A stretch of 6,569 nucleotides of DNA. It comes from Oscillospiraceae bacterium. Its GTDB lineage: Bacteria; Bacillota; Clostridia; Oscillospirales; CAG-272. Both the position numbers and the translations under genes were made by a program. Below the pieces are notes generated by a model. The model saw only the letters and a program-made list of their open reading frames with translations, made no database searches and was not told where the DNA came from. The first letter of the stretch is position 1. The number at the start of each line of letters is the position of its first letter. This document shows, piece by piece, positions 6,287-6,569 of this stretch. Location of the stretch: assembly GCA_009788105.1 (NCBI GenBank), contig WQSD01000068.1, positions 1 through 6,569 on the forward strand, written 5' to 3'.

Positions 6287-6315
6287 ATTATACACCATTT
6301 TTACGGATAGTGCAA
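6287..6315 (-). promoter_or_regulatory. Sigma-A-type promoter for the ymfF-ymfH-(GNAT) cluster
   Basis: On the minus strand TTGCAC (6310-6315) is followed by exactly 17 nt and a consensus TATAAT (6287-6292). Transcription would start near 6280, leaving a leader of about 19 nt that carries the GAGG ribosome binding site. One -35 mismatch and a perfect -10 suggest a fairly strong, constitutive promoter. No operator-like palindrome is seen over it. Confidence 0.8.
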
Positions 6316-6397
6316 GAGGGGATTTTGAAAAGCCGAAAAATACGCTACGGACGAGCCGTGAGTTTGGGATAAGGATTGAAATTTCTGCGTTCCCAAA

Positions 6398-6478
6398 GGC
6401 GGGACGCCCTTGGCAACCTCCCCTACATGGGGTTCGGCTGTGCCGTTGAATCGGGCGGGCATGGAAACCCTCCCCTAC
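6398..6478 (+). repeat. Two degenerate direct-repeat modules (GGCGGG ... CCTCCCCTAC)
   Basis: Module 1 (6398-6426) and module 2 (6454-6478) each start with GGCGGG and end with CCTCCCCTAC, with GG(C/A)AAC just before the end block. The spacer between them holds small hairpins, CCCC-TACAT-GGGG (6420-6432) and CGGC-TGT-GCCG (6435-6445). No ORF of note lies here. From memory, GGCGGG...CCCCTACGG modules are frequent in gut Clostridia intergenic DNA, but their role is not established. Confidence 0.6.
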
Positions 6479-6490
6479 GGGTGCACCAAG

Positions 6491-6569
6491 GCTCCCTCCG
6501 AGAGGGAGCTGTCAGCGTAGCTGACTGAGGGAGTGTTTTTCCTAACTCCCTCCACCGCAAGCGGTTCCC
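6491..6569 (+). repeat. Clustered hairpin repeat (CTCCCTC/GAGGGAG type), continues past the window
   Basis: Perfect stems follow each other: GCTCCCTC-CGA-GAGGGAGC (6491-6509), GTCAGC-GTA-GCTGAC (6511-6525) and ACCGC-AA-GCGGT (6554-6565). A second TGAGGGAG (6526-6533) can compete with 6502-6508 for the CTCCCTC strand, and a further CTCCCTC follows at 6546-6552. A T-run (6536-6540) comes 2 nt after TGAGGGAG, so an RNA read left to right could end here like an intrinsic terminator. This is best seen as an interspersed structured repeat; the right boundary is outside the window. Confidence 0.7.

Noticed and set aside
6398..6569. CRISPR array or attachment site in the repeated right end
   Set aside because: The repeats are unequal, degenerate and separated by structured DNA of varying length, with no unique spacers and no integrase or cas gene nearby.

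Overview
The window reads as a chromosomal segment of a low-to-moderate GC Firmicute, most likely a gut-type Clostridia (Oscillospiraceae/Ruminococcaceae-like). The reasons are the gene families (a YtvI-type AI-2E membrane protein, a YmfF/YmfH-type M16 peptidase pair), purine-rich Shine-Dalgarno sites, and the CTCCCTC/GAGGGAG hairpin repeats at the right end, which from memory are common in gut Clostridia. No database was searched.

Layout from left to right. Positions 1-92 hold the right part of a palindromic repeat (copy A). A 146-residue four-helix membrane protein follows at 231-671. A 166-bp MITE-like element with about 54-bp terminal inverted repeats (699-864) separates it from the convergent glutamate racemase gene murI (940-1713, minus). 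Almost the whole divergent gap between murI and the next gene is a second, fuller copy of the palindromic repeat (copy B, 1733-1891). The YtvI/AI-2E-family gene (1902-2990, plus) begins 10 nt after that repeat ends. It converges, with only 9 bp between stop codons, on a minus-strand cluster read from the right: a strong sigma-A-type promoter (6287-6315), a catalytically incomplete M16 subunit (ymfF-like, 4993-6261), a zinc-motif M16 subunit (ymfH-like, 3749-4993, TAATG overlap), and a GNAT acetyltransferase (3000-3644). The right end (6398-6569) is non-coding and packed with short hairpins and repeated modules that run off the window.

Functionally, murI supplies D-glutamate for peptidoglycan. 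The ytvI-like gene would be an envelope/sporulation membrane protein. The two M16 subunits probably form one heterodimeric peptidase in which one subunit carries the HxxEH zinc site and the other the C-terminal R...Y substrate-binding pair. The GNAT gene may be the third member of that operon. I see no defence system, CRISPR array, prophage or biosynthetic cluster. The unusual content is the repeats: three distinct structured non-coding families in 6.5 kb, with compensatory change in a conserved hairpin and one copy placed right against a start codon that has no visible ribosome binding site.
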